A stretch of 64,000 nucleotides of DNA. It comes from Oscillospiraceae bacterium (GTDB lineage: Bacteria > Bacillota > Clostridia > Oscillospirales > Oscillospiraceae). A program made the translations under genes and the position numbers. Of this stretch, positions 36,198 through 47,395 are shown in pieces. Every line of letters starts with the position of its first letter. Positions within the stretch are counted from its first letter, which is position 1. The notes below the pieces were generated by a model. It was not told where the DNA came from. It did not search any database and saw nothing but the letters and a program-made list of their open reading frames with translations. The stretch is taken from positions 6,486-70,485 of the forward strand of contig JAHHSH010000002.1 of NCBI GenBank assembly GCA_020025345.1, in the 5' to 3' direction.

Positions 36198-37580
36198 ATG
36201 ACCTTACAGGAATACCTGTTATCCTTAAAAGAAAAGCGCGTTGCCGTGATTGGTATTGGCGTGAGCAATACACCTATGCTGCAGTTGCTGCTGGAAAACG
36301 GCATTGCCGTTACCGCCTGCGATAAGCGAAGCCGTGAGGAACTGGGAGCGCTGGCGCAGGAATTGGAGGCTCAGGGAGCCGTATTACAGCTGGGAGAGAA
36401 CTACCTTGCAGACTTGGATCAGGATGTGATCTTCCGCACGCCCAGCCTGCGTCCTGACGTGCCGGAGCTGCAGCGGGCACAGGAGCGGGGGAGTGTGCTC
36501 ACTTCGGAGATGGAGGTATTCTTTGACGTCTGTCCCTGCCCCATGATCGCTGTTACCGGCAGTGACGGAAAGACGACGACGACGACCATGATTGCCGGAC
36601 TTCTCCGTGCAGCAGGTCATACCGTGCATGTGGGCGGCAATATCGGTAATCCGCTGTTGGCTAAAACACCCCAAATAAGCCCCGAGGATTGGGTGGTGCT
36701 GGAGCTGTCCTCTTTCCAGCTGATGACCATTCATAAAAGCCCCCGCATTGCCGTCATGACCAATCTGGCCCCCAACCATCTGGATATGCACCATGGCATG
36801 GAGGAATATGTGGCGGCCAAGGAGAATATTTTCCGCCATCAGAGCGTGGGGGATGTGGCTATTTTCAACTGGGACAATGCCATCACCCGGGAGCAGAGCA
36901 CCCGCGCCAAAGGCGAGGTGCGGCTCTTCAGCCGACAGGAGTGCGTGGAGAATGGTGTTTTCCTCCGAGGTGATACCATTATCCGCCGCTGCGACGGTGT
37001 AGATACGGCGGTGATGACCACAGCGGACAGCAAGCTGCCCGGCGTACACAACATTGAAAACTACATGGCGGCGATCGCTGCCGTAGAGGGCTTGGTGGAT
37101 GATGAAACCATCCGGGCTTTTGCCCACACCTTCGGCGGTGTAGAGCACCGTATTGAGCTGGTGCGTGAGCTGCACGGTGTGCGCTACTATAATGACTCCA
37201 TCGCTTCCAGTCCCAGCCGTACCATTGCCGGACTGCGTTCCTTTGATGAGAAGGTAATTTTGCTGGCAGGTGGTTATGATAAAAAAATTCCTTTTGATGT
37301 GCTGGGGCCGGAGATCGTGGAGCATGTAAAGCTGCTGATTCTCTGCGGTGCTACGGCGGAGAAGATCCGTGCGGCGGTAGAGGCTGCGCCCGGATATGTA
37401 CCCGGCAAACCGGAAATCCTTATGGTATCCCCCTTCCAAAAGGCGGTGGAGACGGCTCGTGATCGGGCAGAGAATGGCGATATTGTGACGCTGTCCCCGG
37501 CTTGTGCCGCCTTCGATCAGTTTAAGAATTTTATGGAGCGGGGCGATACCTTTAAGAAAATCGTCAACAGCTGGCAGTAA
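36198..37580 (+). CDS. murD: UDP-N-acetylmuramoyl-L-alanine--D-glutamate ligase
   Basis: 460 residues after ATGGAGGAAAACTCAA. N-terminal UDP-binding Rossmann fold (VAVIGIGVSN), ATP loop GSDGKTTTT at 121-129, central NLAPNHLDMH, and HRIELVRELHGVRYYNDSIASSPSRT in the C-terminal domain. It adds D-Glu to UDP-MurNAc-L-Ala. Here it stands outside a dcw cluster, with its own promoter and leader, next to yunB and ligA. Confidence 0.96.
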   Translation: MTLQEYLLSLKEKRVAVIGIGVSNTPMLQLLLENGIAVTACDKRSREELGALAQELEAQGAVLQLGENYLADLDQDVIFRTPSLRPDVPELQRAQERGSVLTSEMEVFFDVCPCPMIAVTGSDGKTTTTTMIAGLLRAAGHTVHVGGNIGNPLLAKTPQISPEDWVVLELSSFQLMTIHKSPRIAVMTNLAPNHLDMHHGMEEYVAAKENIFRHQSVGDVAIFNWDNAITREQSTRAKGEVRLFSRQECVENGVFLRGDTIIRRCDGVDTAVMTTADSKLPGVHNIENYMAAIAAVEGLVDDETIRAFAHTFGGVEHRIELVRELHGVRYYNDSIASSPSRTIAGLRSFDEKVILLAGGYDKKIPFDVLGPEIVEHVKLLILCGATAEKIRAAVEAAPGYVPGKPEILMVSPFQKAVETARDRAENGDIVTLSPACAAFDQFKNFMERGDTFKKIVNSWQ

Positions 37581-37626
37581 CCAATCACGCTGTACCCACA
37601 TACACTGCTATAAGGGGGTGTGTGGG

Positions 37627-38316
37627 ATGAAACGGCTGCGGTATGTGCGCATGAGCACTAAGAAGAGAGTGATTGTCTGGCTCTGCTCGATTGTTCTTTT
37701 GCTGCTGGCTCTTATCAGTATAACACTGGGACACATGAAGCCTATTTTGACCAGCCTTGCAACGGCGCGAGTCTCCAATACGGTGAGCCGCATCGTGGTA
37801 GCTGCAGTGAATGAAGCTCTTGCCGAAGGGAAACTGGAATATACGTCTCTCATCACTTTTGAGAAAGACAAAGACGGCCATATCACGGCGCTGAAAAGCG
37901 ATATGGCGGCCTTTAACCGGCTGCAGTCCCAGATTGCAGACAGCATTTTGCTACGGCTCGGTCAGGTCTCCGACGAGGACTTGGCAATCCCCATCGGAAC
38001 CCTAACCGGTTCGCCGTTATTGGCCGGCCGCGGACCCTCCGTTCGAGTGAAGATGCAGTCGGTGGGCTCGGCCAGTGCCAGATTCCGCAATACGTTTTCT
38101 GCGGCAGGGATCAATCAGACGCGCCACCAGATTCTCCTGGCTGTGGATGTAGATGTGAGCATCCTCCTGCCGATGTTCCGAACCTCCACTCGCGTCAGTA
38201 ATGAAATTTCTGTGGGGGAGACGGTGATCGTAGGCAGTGTACCGGAGACGTTCACCAGTTTTGATACGACGCCGGAAGAACAAGAAGAGTACGCCCAAGA
38301 CTATGTACTAAATTAA
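37627..38316 (+). CDS. yunB: sporulation protein YunB
   Basis: 229 residues after AAGGGGGTG. An N-terminal membrane helix (VIVWLCSIVLLLLALISITLG, about 14-34) leads to an extracytoplasmic domain with the family segment TVSRIVVAAVNEAL and the C-terminal INQTRHQILLAVDVDVSILLPMF. In B. subtilis yunB belongs to the sigma-E regulon and is needed for normal sporulation. CATACACT (37599-37606) just upstream resembles a sigma-E -10. Confidence 0.88.
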   Translation: MKRLRYVRMSTKKRVIVWLCSIVLLLLALISITLGHMKPILTSLATARVSNTVSRIVVAAVNEALAEGKLEYTSLITFEKDKDGHITALKSDMAAFNRLQSQIADSILLRLGQVSDEDLAIPIGTLTGSPLLAGRGPSVRVKMQSVGSASARFRNTFSAAGINQTRHQILLAVDVDVSILLPMFRTSTRVSNEISVGETVIVGSVPETFTSFDTTPEEQEEYAQDYVLN

Positions 38317-38323
38317 TAGATAA

Positions 38324-40303
<1,980 letters not shown>

Positions 40304-40312
40304 GGCGGCCAT

Positions 40313-40540
40313 GTGCTGGACGGCGCGGAAATCACGGCAACAGGACACCTCCACGATATGTTGGAGCGGGAATGGGGGCTGCCCGCGTGGTATGGGCGTA
40401 ATCTGGATGCGCTCCACGACGGCCTGACTATTTTGAAGGAGGTAGAGCTGGTGCTTCGCGAAGGCTATCTGCATCGTGCCCGCCGGGTGATAGAGGATGC
40501 CGCCGAAGAAAATCCCTGCATCAAAATCTTTGTGGAATGA
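40313..40540 (+). CDS. barstar-family protein (orphan ribonuclease inhibitor-like)
   Basis: 75 residues from GTG 40313, with AAGGCGG 4 nt upstream. LDGAEITATGHLHDMLEREWGLPAWYGRNLDALHDGLTIL is the barstar fold signature (YGxNLDAL), and the end (EENPCIKIFVE) matches the last strand. It is slightly short at the N-terminus compared with family members. Barstars inhibit barnase-type RNases, but no ribonuclease toxin gene lies nearby. It is in the same frame as ligA, only 9 nt past the stop. The GTG start is inferred; an ATG at 40311 is out of frame. Confidence 0.75.
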   Translation: MLDGAEITATGHLHDMLEREWGLPAWYGRNLDALHDGLTILKEVELVLREGYLHRARRVIEDAAEENPCIKIFVE

Positions 40541-40543
40541 GCC

Positions 40544-40582
40544 AAAGAGCAGCGTATCCCGTTGGGAAACGCTGCTCTTTTT
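40544..40582 (+). terminator. Rho-independent terminator after ligA-barstar
   Basis: AAAGAGCAGCGT (40544-40555) / ACGCTGCTCTTT (40569-40580) with an inner TCCC/GGGA pairing and five T. Confidence 0.9.
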
Positions 40583-40614
40583 CACGATATGGCTGAAAAG
40601 AAAGAAATGTTATC

Positions 40615-40643
40615 TTGACAAGAAAAAGCGGGTATATTATACT
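40615..40643 (+). promoter_or_regulatory. sigma-A promoter of the valS T-box transcript
   Basis: Consensus TTGACA (40615-40620), 17 bp, TATACT (40638-40643). Confidence 0.8.
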
Positions 40644-40659
40644 AAGAACGATATAAAAT

Positions 40660-40916
40660 GCGATGATGGGAAGCAGTAAGCGGTTTGCAGATGCCAAGAG
40701 AGGGAGCGGATGGTGTAAGCTCTCGTGATGTGCCGTTGAAGTCGTCCCGGAGCTTCCCGCTGAACGATAGTAGGCGGCGACGGTAGTCCACCGTTAGCAG
40801 GACACGATATATGTATGTATCGGCAAAGTGCGGGATTTTCCCGAATACAGGTGGTACCACGGACACAAGTTCGCCCTGTTTTGCTTTCAGCAAAGCGGAG
40901 CGGGCTTTTTATTTTT
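40660..40916 (+). promoter_or_regulatory. T-box leader of valS (valine tRNA-sensing)
   Basis: Stem I closes as GGGAAGC (40668-40674) / GCTTCCC (40752-40758), with AGTA following the 5' strand. GTC at 40741-40743 in the 3' half is the likely specifier (Val). The T-box AGGTGGTACCACGG is at 40849-40862. The terminator stem GTTCGCCCTGTTTTGC (40869-40884) / GCAAAGCGGAGCGGGC (40890-40905), rich in G-U pairs, is followed by TTTTTATTTTT. Uncharged tRNA-Val would stabilise the antiterminator and allow valS expression. Confidence 0.92.
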
Positions 40917-40943
40917 GTCAAAGACTCGAAAAGGAGAATCGAT

Positions 40944-43577
40944 ATGCGTAAAGAATTGCCCAAAGTGTATGATCCGCGGGACGTTGAACCCCGGATCTAC
41001 GACATGTGGATGAAGGGCGGCTGCTTTAAGGCCGAGCCCGATCCGGAGAAGAAACCCTTCTCCATTGTTATGCCGCCTCCCAACGTGACCGGTCAGCTGC
41101 ACATGGGTCACGCACTGGATGCCACGCTGCAGGATATTCTGATCCGCTTTAAGCGTATGCAGGGCTATGAGGCACTGTGGCTGCCCGGCACCGACCATGC
41201 AGGTATTGCCACTCAAATCAAGGTGGAGGAGACCCTGCGCAACGAGGAGGGCTTGACCCGCCACGACCTGGGCCGTGAAAAGTTTTTGGAGCGCGTCTGG
41301 GATTGGAAGGAAAAGTACGGTAACCGTATCGTAGAGCAGCAAAAGAAGATGGGCGCTTCCTGCGATTGGGATCGTGCCCGCTTCACCATGGACGATGGCT
41401 GCTCCAAGGCTGTCCGCGAGACCTTCTGTGAGCTCTACGATAAGGGCCTTATCTATAAGGGCAGCCGCATCATCAACTGGTGCCCCCACTGCCTGACTGC
41501 GCTTTCCGATGCTGAGGTGGAGTACACCGATAAGCCCGGTAACCTCTGGTATATCCGCTACCCCTTGGCTGATGGCAGCGGCGATATTGTGGTGGCTACC
41601 ACCCGTCCCGAGACCATGATGGGCGATACCGGTGTGGCCGTGAACCCCGAGGATGAAAAGTTCAAGCATCTGATCGGCAAGACCTGCATCCTGCCCATTA
41701 TGAACCGCGAGATTCCCATTGTGGGCGATGAGTACTGCGAGATCGGCTTTGGTACCGGCGCGGTAAAGATGACCCCTGCCCACGACCCCAACGACTTTGA
41801 GGTGGGCCTGCGCCATAATTTGGAGGTCATCCGCGTCATCGCTGACGATGGTACAATCAATGAAAACGGCGGCAAGTATCAGGGCATGGATCGCTACGAG
41901 TGCCGTAAGGCCATTGTGGCCGACTTGGAGGCCGAGGGCTATCTGGTCAAGACCGAGCCCTATTCCCACAACGTGGGTACCTGCTATCGCTGCCACAATG
42001 ATGTGGAGCCCCTGATCTCTGCCCAGTGGTTCGTGAAGATGAAGCCCCTGGCTGAGGAAGCAATTCGCGTGGTACAGGATGGCAGCGTTAAGTTTGTGCC
42101 GGAGCGTTTCACCAAGACCTACACCAACTGGATGGAGAATGTCCATGACTGGTGCATCTCCCGTCAGCTGTGGTGGGGTCACCAGATCCCTGCATGGTAC
42201 TGCGATGAGTGCGGTCACATCAATGTGAGCCGCGAGGATCCCACCTGCTGCGAGAAGTGCGGCTGCACCAAGCTGACCCGCGAAGAGGATGTGCTGGACA
42301 CCTGGTTCTCCTCTGCTCTGTGGCCCTTCTCCACCTTGGGCTGGCCCAATAAGGACGCCGAGGAACTGAAGTACTGGTATCCCACCTCTGTGCTGGTCAC
42401 CGGTTATGATATTATCTTCTTCTGGGTTGCTCGCATGATCTTCTCCGGTATGGAGCAGATGAAGAAGGAACCCTTTAAGACCGTCTTTATCCATGGTCTG
42501 GTTCGTGACGATAAGGGCCGCAAGATGTCCAAGTCTCTGGGTAACGGCATTGATCCTCTGGAGATGGCCGATCAGTACGGCGCCGATGCTCTGCGCTTCA
42601 ACCTTATCACCGGCAACAGCCCCGGAAATGATATGCGTTTCTTCGTGGAGAAGTGCGAGGCTATGCGTAACTTTGCCAACAAGATCTGGAATGCTTCCCG
42701 CTTTGTGATGATGAATCTGACCATCGACAAGGTAGAGCTTCCGGAGAAGCTGGAGCTGGAGGACAAGTGGGTGCTCTCCAAGCTGAATAATCTCATCCGT
42801 GAGGTCACCGATAATCTGGAGGCCTATGAGCTGGGTGTTGCCTCTGCTAAGATCTATGACTTCATCTGGGATACCTACTGCGACTGGTATATTGAGCTGA
42901 CGAAGACCCGTTTGAACGGCGAAGATCAGGAGGCCAATCTGGCAGCCCAGAACGTGCTGTGCTATGTGCTGCTGCGAATTTTGGAACTGCTGCATCCCTT
43001 TATGCCCTTCATCACGGAGGAAATTTGGCAGGCTCTGCCTCACGAGGGTGAGTACCTGATCCGTGCCAAGTGGCCGGAGTACCACGAGGAGATGAACTTC
43101 AAGGCTGATGAGGAGGCCATGGAGGCAGTGAAGGAAGCTATTTCCGCCGTCCGTGCACGCCGTGCTGAGATGAATGTTCCTCCCTCCAAGAAGGCTCGCA
43201 TGATCATTGTTACCGCCAACACGGAGAACTATGAGATGGGCAAGCACTTCATCACCCGTATGGCCTACGGCAGCGAAGTGACTGTCACCGACACAGCACC
43301 TGCCGACCTCAACGGTATGGTCACTGTAGTCACCCACAATGCCAATGTCTATATGCCTATGGCGGAGTTGGTGGACTTTGAGAAAGAGCTGGAGCGCATC
43401 GCTAAGGAGCGCGCCAAGGCACAGGAGAATCTGGAGCGCATCGAGAAGAAGCTGAGCAATGAAAATTTCGTCTCCCGTGCACCGGAGAATGTGGTCAATG
43501 CTGAGCGTGAAAAGGCAGAGAAGTGCCGTGCACTGATTGCCAAGCTGGATGAGTCCGCAGCTGCCATGCAGGCCTAA
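40944..43577 (+). CDS. valS: valyl-tRNA synthetase
   Basis: 877 residues from ATG 40944 after AAGGAGAATCGAT. Class I signatures: [13 protein letters not shown] (HMGH 53-56), KMSKS near 526, the editing domain ([15 protein letters not shown]) and a C-terminal coiled coil ([23 protein letters not shown]). The zinc-like pair CDECGH...CCEKCGC lies before the second half. Codon use is strongly biased (CTG, GGC, CGC, AAG), a sign of high expression. Confidence 0.98.
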   Translation: MRKELPKVYDPRDVEPRIYDMWMKGGCFKAEPDPEKKPFSIVMPPPNVTGQLHMGHALDATLQDILIRFKRMQGYEALWLPGTDHAGIATQIKVEETLRNEEGLTRHDLGREKFLERVWDWKEKYGNRIVEQQKKMGASCDWDRARFTMDDGCSKAVRETFCELYDKGLIYKGSRIINWCPHCLTALSDAEVEYTDKPGNLWYIRYPLADGSGDIVVATTRPETMMGDTGVAVNPEDEKFKHLIGKTCILPIMNREIPIVGDEYCEIGFGTGAVKMTPAHDPNDFEVGLRHNLEVIRVIADDGTINENGGKYQGMDRYECRKAIVADLEAEGYLVKTEPYSHNVGTCYRCHNDVEPLISAQWFVKMKPLAEEAIRVVQDGSVKFVPERFTKTYTNWMENVHDWCISRQLWWGHQIPAWYCDECGHINVSREDPTCCEKCGCTKLTREEDVLDTWFSSALWPFSTLGWPNKDAEELKYWYPTSVLVTGYDIIFFWVARMIFSGMEQMKKEPFKTVFIHGLVRDDKGRKMSKSLGNGIDPLEMADQYGADALRFNLITGNSPGNDMRFFVEKCEAMRNFANKIWNASRFVMMNLTIDKVELPEKLELEDKWVLSKLNNLIREVTDNLEAYELGVASAKIYDFIWDTYCDWYIELTKTRLNGEDQEANLAAQNVLCYVLLRILELLHPFMPFITEEIWQALPHEGEYLIRAKWPEYHEEMNFKADEEAMEAVKEAISAVRARRAEMNVPPSKKARMIIVTANTENYEMGKHFITRMAYGSEVTVTDTAPADLNGMVTVVTHNANVYMPMAELVDFEKELERIAKERAKAQENLERIEKKLSNENFVSRAPENVVNAEREKAEKCRALIAKLDESAAAMQA

Positions 43578-43626
43578 ATTTACGAGATTAGGCGGCTTTC
43601 GACAGAAAAAAGCAGAGATTTTTTAT

Positions 43627-43666
43627 ATAATCACCGTAGATCAATGATCTGCGGTGATTATTTTTT
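43627..43666 (+). terminator. Rho-independent terminator after valS, abutting spoIIAA
   Basis: ATAATCACCGTAGAT / ATCTGCGGTGATTAT with one wobble, loop CAATG, six T. It ends only 16 nt before the spoIIAA start. Confidence 0.88.
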
Positions 43667-43682
43667 ACAAAGGAGCAGGACG

Positions 43683-43988
43683 ATGAAGCTACAAACAAAG
43701 AGGGAGGAGCGCTCGCTGGAGATATTGCTGATAGGCGAGCTGGACCATCATGGTGCCAAAGGCTTGATGCAGCGACTGGATCAGGAGATTGAGGCCGATT
43801 TACCGTTGCAGCTGACGCTGGATTTTGGAGGTGTCAGCTTTATGGATAGTTCGGGAATTGCAGTGGTAATGCGCTGTCGCCAGAGGATGCGAGAGCTGGG
43901 TGGCAGCGTGAAGCTGCGCAGAGCGGCGCAGCAGCCACGAAAAGTATTAGAGGCCGCCGGTATACAACGAATGGTCGAAATGGAATGA
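43683..43988 (+). CDS. spoIIAA: anti-sigma-F factor antagonist SpoIIAA
   Basis: 101 residues from ATG 43683 with AAAGGAG just after the valS terminator. STAS domain; DFGGVSFMDSSGIAVVM contains the serine that SpoIIAB phosphorylates. When dephosphorylated by SpoIIE it displaces SpoIIAB from sigma-F in the forespore. First gene of the spoIIA operon. Confidence 0.94.
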   Translation: MKLQTKREERSLEILLIGELDHHGAKGLMQRLDQEIEADLPLQLTLDFGGVSFMDSSGIAVVMRCRQRMRELGGSVKLRRAAQQPRKVLEAAGIQRMVEME

Positions 43989-44000
43989 GGGAGGAAAATA

Positions 44001-44444
44001 ATGAAAGCGGAAAATTATGTGGTCATAGAATTTCTTAGTCGCAGCAGCAATGAGAGCTTTGCTCGTATGGCGGCGGCCGGTTTTGCCGCACAGCTTGACC
44101 CTACGTTGGACGAACTGGGAGACATCAAAACTGCGGTCAGTGAGGCGGTGACCAACGCCATCGTCCATGCCTATCCCGACCAGCTGGGAAAAATCGTTAT
44201 GAAAATGAAAATATTGGAAGACCATGTTCTGGAAATCTCCATCCGGGACTGGGGCTGCGGTATTCCCGATGTAGACAGAGCCAGAGAGCCGCTTTTTACG
44301 ACCGGTGGTGAGGAGCGCAGCGGTATGGGCTTTACAATTATGGAAAGTTTTACGGATCGGCTGCGTGTTAAATCTGTCGTAGGAAAGGGAACGACCGTTT
44401 CCATGAGAAAGCGGATCTCACAGCGCGTGACAGGGCTGAGATGA
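44001..44444 (+). CDS. spoIIAB: anti-sigma-F factor and serine kinase SpoIIAB
   Basis: 147 residues. GHKL ATPase motifs: N box EAVTNAIVHAYP, G1 RDWGCGIPD, G2 GMGFTIM and G3 GKGTTVSM. It binds sigma-F or phosphorylates SpoIIAA depending on ATP/ADP. It overlaps sigF by 4 nt, keeping the two proteins in ratio. Confidence 0.95.
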   Translation: MKAENYVVIEFLSRSSNESFARMAAAGFAAQLDPTLDELGDIKTAVSEAVTNAIVHAYPDQLGKIVMKMKILEDHVLEISIRDWGCGIPDVDRAREPLFTTGGEERSGMGFTIMESFTDRLRVKSVVGKGTTVSMRKRISQRVTGLR

Positions 44445-45151
44445 GCACGGGAGAAATGTTTGCCCTGCTGGATCGGGCGCAGAACGGCGATGATGACGCC
44501 TGTCAGCAGGTGCTATGTGAGAACAAGGGACTCATTTGGGCCATCGTGCGCCGCTACTACGGCTGCGGTGTGGAGGCAGAGGATTTATTTCAGCTTGGCT
44601 GTATTGGATTTATAAAGGCTGTAAAGGGATTTGACATTACATATGGAACGCAGTTTTCTACCTATGCAGTTCCCAAAATTGCCGGAGAAATACGACGTTT
44701 TCTCCGGGATGACGGTGCCATAAAAGTGGGACGTACCATCCGAGAAAAGGGGCAAACTCTGTGGAGCGCGAAGGAACGATTGCGCCAGCAGTTGGGTCGC
44801 GAAGCCAAGTTGTCAGAATTATCTGCAGAGACCGGTATGAGCGTGGAGGAGATTGCCAGTGTGGAGTTAGCTACCGGTGCGCCGGAATCTCTGCAACAGG
44901 AGACTGCCGAAGGGTTGACGCTGGAGTCCACCTTGGGAACGGCAGGGCCGGAGGATAATTTGGTAGAAAAAATCGCACTTCGAGAGGCGATTGACCGCCT
45001 ATCGGAGCGCGAAAGAATGACGATTATTTTAAGATATTTTAAGGGGCTTACGCAGGAGCAGTCATCGCGTATCCTGCACGTATCACAGGTGCAGGTCTCC
45101 CGATTGGAGCGACGAGCTATCTCACACTTAAAGGAAATACTGATAGAGTAA
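44441..45151 (+). CDS. sigF: RNA polymerase sporulation sigma factor SigF
   Basis: 236 residues. Region 2 (NKGLIWAIVRRYYGCGVEAEDLFQLGCIGFIKAVKGFD), region 3 and region 4 (RERMTIILRYFKGLTQEQSSRILHVSQVQVSRLERRAISHLKEIL) are complete. It is the first forespore-specific sigma factor. It ends 12 bp from the convergent DUF4130-type gene, with no clear terminator between them. Confidence 0.94.
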   Translation: MSTGEMFALLDRAQNGDDDACQQVLCENKGLIWAIVRRYYGCGVEAEDLFQLGCIGFIKAVKGFDITYGTQFSTYAVPKIAGEIRRFLRDDGAIKVGRTIREKGQTLWSAKERLRQQLGREAKLSELSAETGMSVEEIASVELATGAPESLQQETAEGLTLESTLGTAGPEDNLVEKIALREAIDRLSERERMTIILRYFKGLTQEQSSRILHVSQVQVSRLERRAISHLKEILIE

Positions 45152-45163
45152 AGTGGATTGACA

Positions 45164-45982
45164 TTACATCTTATCTGTGGAACTGGATGACAATCTGTGC
45201 AAAGGAGAAGGAAGAAGCGATGAATCTTCATCGCTTTCTGGCATAAATTCTGTCATAGTATTGCGATAGCGATTAGGGAGAAAACTATTTTGACAACGGG
45301 GGTTGTGACGTTCCTTGATTTCGACTGTCTCGAAAAAACGCTTCCAGAGTTTTCGGTAGTAAAGTTCCTCTTCATCGGGAGGATGTAACTCCAAACTGTC
45401 TACGGTAACGATTCGAGAACGCCCCCCAGAATAGAGGAGCAGATCATGATGTGCACGGTCGTAGAGGAAAAAGGACTCGTTGGCATAGCGGTCACAAAAA
45501 TGCTTGCGGAGTAGAGGAAGTACCCGGTTTTTGGGCTGAATTTCTCCGCCCAAGATACCACTGTAGTCCGAAAAACGGACAAACCCCCGCAGCTTCTCCA
45601 ACTCGCCATTGAGATGCCGGATGGCTTTCATTACCGGATAGTAAACCTCATCGGCCGGATTTTTAAGAAAGCTACAACCCTCTTGGTAGAGCTTTTGTAT
45701 TAAGGCATAGAGGTGCTGCTCCTTATCCTGCATACAGGTGAGAAAACCGCGGCGTACAATTTGAACGGCTGTGGGAGACAGCTTAAAAAGGCTGCGGTAA
45801 ACTCGTTGAGCGTGGGCGGAAATCGTCTCCACAGTGCGAACCGAATAGAGGGCGAGAACAAAACATTCCTCATCGCTTTGAAAGGCGATGGGGAATTCTT
45901 TATGTACATAGCTCTCAAATACGCAGCAGAGAAAACCGTCAAAGGTACCATCATATTGAAAAATAACATCTGTCCAAGCCAT
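45164..45982 (-). CDS. DUF4130/TIGR03915-type putative DNA metabolism protein
   Basis: 272 residues from ATG 45982 (MAWTDVIFQYDGTFDGFLCCVF), with GTGAGG upstream. The N-terminal DGTFDGFLCCVFE and the C-terminal ERHNPRCQNSFLPNRYRNTMTEF are family hallmarks. Such proteins are almost always found beside the radical SAM protein encoded 4 nt upstream, and some homologues are fused to a uracil-DNA-glycosylase-like domain, hence the predicted role in DNA repair or modification; none is visible here. The serine-rich end (SLLPSPLHRLSSSSTDKM) is extra. The chemistry is unknown. Confidence 0.82.
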   Translation of the reverse strand: MAWTDVIFQYDGTFDGFLCCVFESYVHKEFPIAFQSDEECFVLALYSVRTVETISAHAQRVYRSLFKLSPTAVQIVRRGFLTCMQDKEQHLYALIQKLYQEGCSFLKNPADEVYYPVMKAIRHLNGELEKLRGFVRFSDYSGILGGEIQPKNRVLPLLRKHFCDRYANESFFLYDRAHHDLLLYSGGRSRIVTVDSLELHPPDEEELYYRKLWKRFFETVEIKERHNPRCQNSFLPNRYRNTMTEFMPESDEDSSLLPSPLHRLSSSSTDKM

Positions 45983-45986
45983 GGCC

Positions 45987-47255
45987 TCACCCCACACAAT
46001 CAAATAGTGACAACTGCTGCAGCTCCTGAGCCGGAAGTCGCTTCTGCTCTATATCCTCCAGCTGGCGCTGCAATGTATCTGCAGAAAATCGCAGACCTCG
46101 GGGCATCTGTCCGTAGCAGGTCAAAAAGTACTGGGCGCGTTTCACCACGACTCCAAGCTTCTTTAGATCTTCAAAGCGCAGATGGCTTGTGCGCCGTGCA
46201 GAGAGGATCCTTTTGGCGCTGATAGGCCCAATGCCGGGGACCCGCAACAGCATTTCGTAGTCGGCACGCATTACCTCAACGGGGAACTGTTCCAAATGGC
46301 CGATTGCCCAATTACACTTAGGATCCAAGAGGGGATTGAAATCCGGTTGTTCCTCACTGAGCAATTCCTCGGCCCGGAAACCATAAAAGCGCAGCAGCCA
46401 ATCCGCTTGATACAGCCGATGTTCGCGCAGCAGCGGCGGCGCGGTATCGAGAGCTGGGAGGAGGCTGTGCTCCACTACCGGCACATAGGCGGAATAGAAC
46501 ACCCGTTTCAGATGGTAGCGATCATAGAGGGATTGGGTCAAATGCAGGATATGTCGATCTGTGTCCTTAGTAGCGCCCACAATTAACTGCGTGCTCTGTC
46601 CGGCCGGCGCAAAAACGGGGGTGTGGCGATACTTGACCAGTTCCTCTTTGTTCTGGGCGCTCTGATCCCGAATAAACCCCATCGGCCGCAGAATGGCCTG
46701 CTTCGTTTTATCCGGCGCCAATGTTTGCAATCCCTCTTGTGAGGGAAGCTCAATGTTTACACTGAGACGATCTGCCAATAGCCCCAGCTGCTGCACCAGC
46801 TCTGGTGACGTACCGGGAATGGCCTTGGCATGGATATACCCATTAAAGCGATACTCCTCACGCAAAATCCGAAGAGCGCAAATCATCTGTTCGGTGGTGT
46901 AGTCCGGGTTGCCCAATACGCCGGAGGAGAGAAAGAGCCCCTCAATATAGTTGCGTCGATAAAAGCCGATGGTGAGATCTGCCAGCTCCCGTGGCGTAAA
47001 GGTGGCACGGCGCGTATCATTAGAGCGGCGATTGACACAGTATTTGCAGTCATAGGCGCAACAATTGCTCAATAAGACCTTTAATAGTGTGATACACCGT
47101 CCGTCACCGGAAAAGCTGTGACAGCAGCCGGCGATGGACGAGGTGGTATTTCCGATTTTTCCGGGCTGAAAACCACGGTGTACGCCGCTGGATGTACAGG
47201 CGGCATCATACTTAGCTGCGTCCGTTAGGATCGTCAGTTTTTCTAAAAGGTCCAT
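45987..47255 (-). CDS. radical SAM protein, putative DNA modification/repair (TIGR03916-type)
   Basis: 422 residues from ATG 47255 (MDLLEKLTIL). The radical SAM triad is CAYDCKYC (66-73), preceded by further conserved cysteines (C20, C44-C45, C54 in AGCCHSFSGDGRCITLLKVL). A helix-hairpin-helix near residue 345 (LLRVPGIGPISAKRILSARR) is a DNA-binding element, rare in radical SAM enzymes. Linked to the DUF4130-type gene in many Firmicutes as a predicted DNA repair pair. It lies 11 nt after a small membrane-peptide gene under a promoter with LexA-like boxes. Confidence 0.88.
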   Translation of the reverse strand: MDLLEKLTILTDAAKYDAACTSSGVHRGFQPGKIGNTTSSIAGCCHSFSGDGRCITLLKVLLSNCCAYDCKYCVNRRSNDTRRATFTPRELADLTIGFYRRNYIEGLFLSSGVLGNPDYTTEQMICALRILREEYRFNGYIHAKAIPGTSPELVQQLGLLADRLSVNIELPSQEGLQTLAPDKTKQAILRPMGFIRDQSAQNKEELVKYRHTPVFAPAGQSTQLIVGATKDTDRHILHLTQSLYDRYHLKRVFYSAYVPVVEHSLLPALDTAPPLLREHRLYQADWLLRFYGFRAEELLSEEQPDFNPLLDPKCNWAIGHLEQFPVEVMRADYEMLLRVPGIGPISAKRILSARRTSHLRFEDLKKLGVVVKRAQYFLTCYGQMPRGLRFSADTLQRQLEDIEQKRLPAQELQQLSLFDCVG

Positions 47256-47266
47256 GTATTCTTTTC

Positions 47267-47380
47267 TTAGACAGCCCGGCACCGGGAGTGAGGACGATCC
47301 AGCAGATCGAACAGATGTACCAGACTGGATGCCACGGAAGCAGCGCCCAGCAAAGTCATAATCATTCCAAATGTCGTCAT
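47267..47380 (-). CDS. small membrane peptide (37 aa), first gene of a putative SOS operon
   Basis: Reading MTTFGMIMTLLGAASVASSL then VHLFDLLDRPHSRCRAV: 37 residues with one hydrophobic helix (about 3-25) and a basic tail. TAGGAGG ends 7 nt before the ATG, a near-ideal ribosome site, and the promoter at 47416-47444 points into it. Its stop is 11 nt before the radical SAM gene. Small membrane proteins under LexA in other bacteria include division inhibitors (SidA, SosA, YneA) and toxins (TisB); this one is not homologous to any that I can recognise. Function inferred only from context. Confidence 0.65.
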   Translation of the reverse strand: MTTFGMIMTLLGAASVASSLVHLFDLLDRPHSRCRAV

Positions 47381-47395
47381 AGTTTTACCTCCTAT

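Noticed and set aside
36384..37601. 405-codon minus-strand frame opposite murD
   Set aside because: Shadow frame; no start signal or homology that I can see.
40887..43337. 816-codon open frame on the minus strand across valS
   Set aside because: Antisense shadow of a strongly codon-biased gene; low-complexity His/Leu/Gly-rich translation and no family match, while valS is certain.
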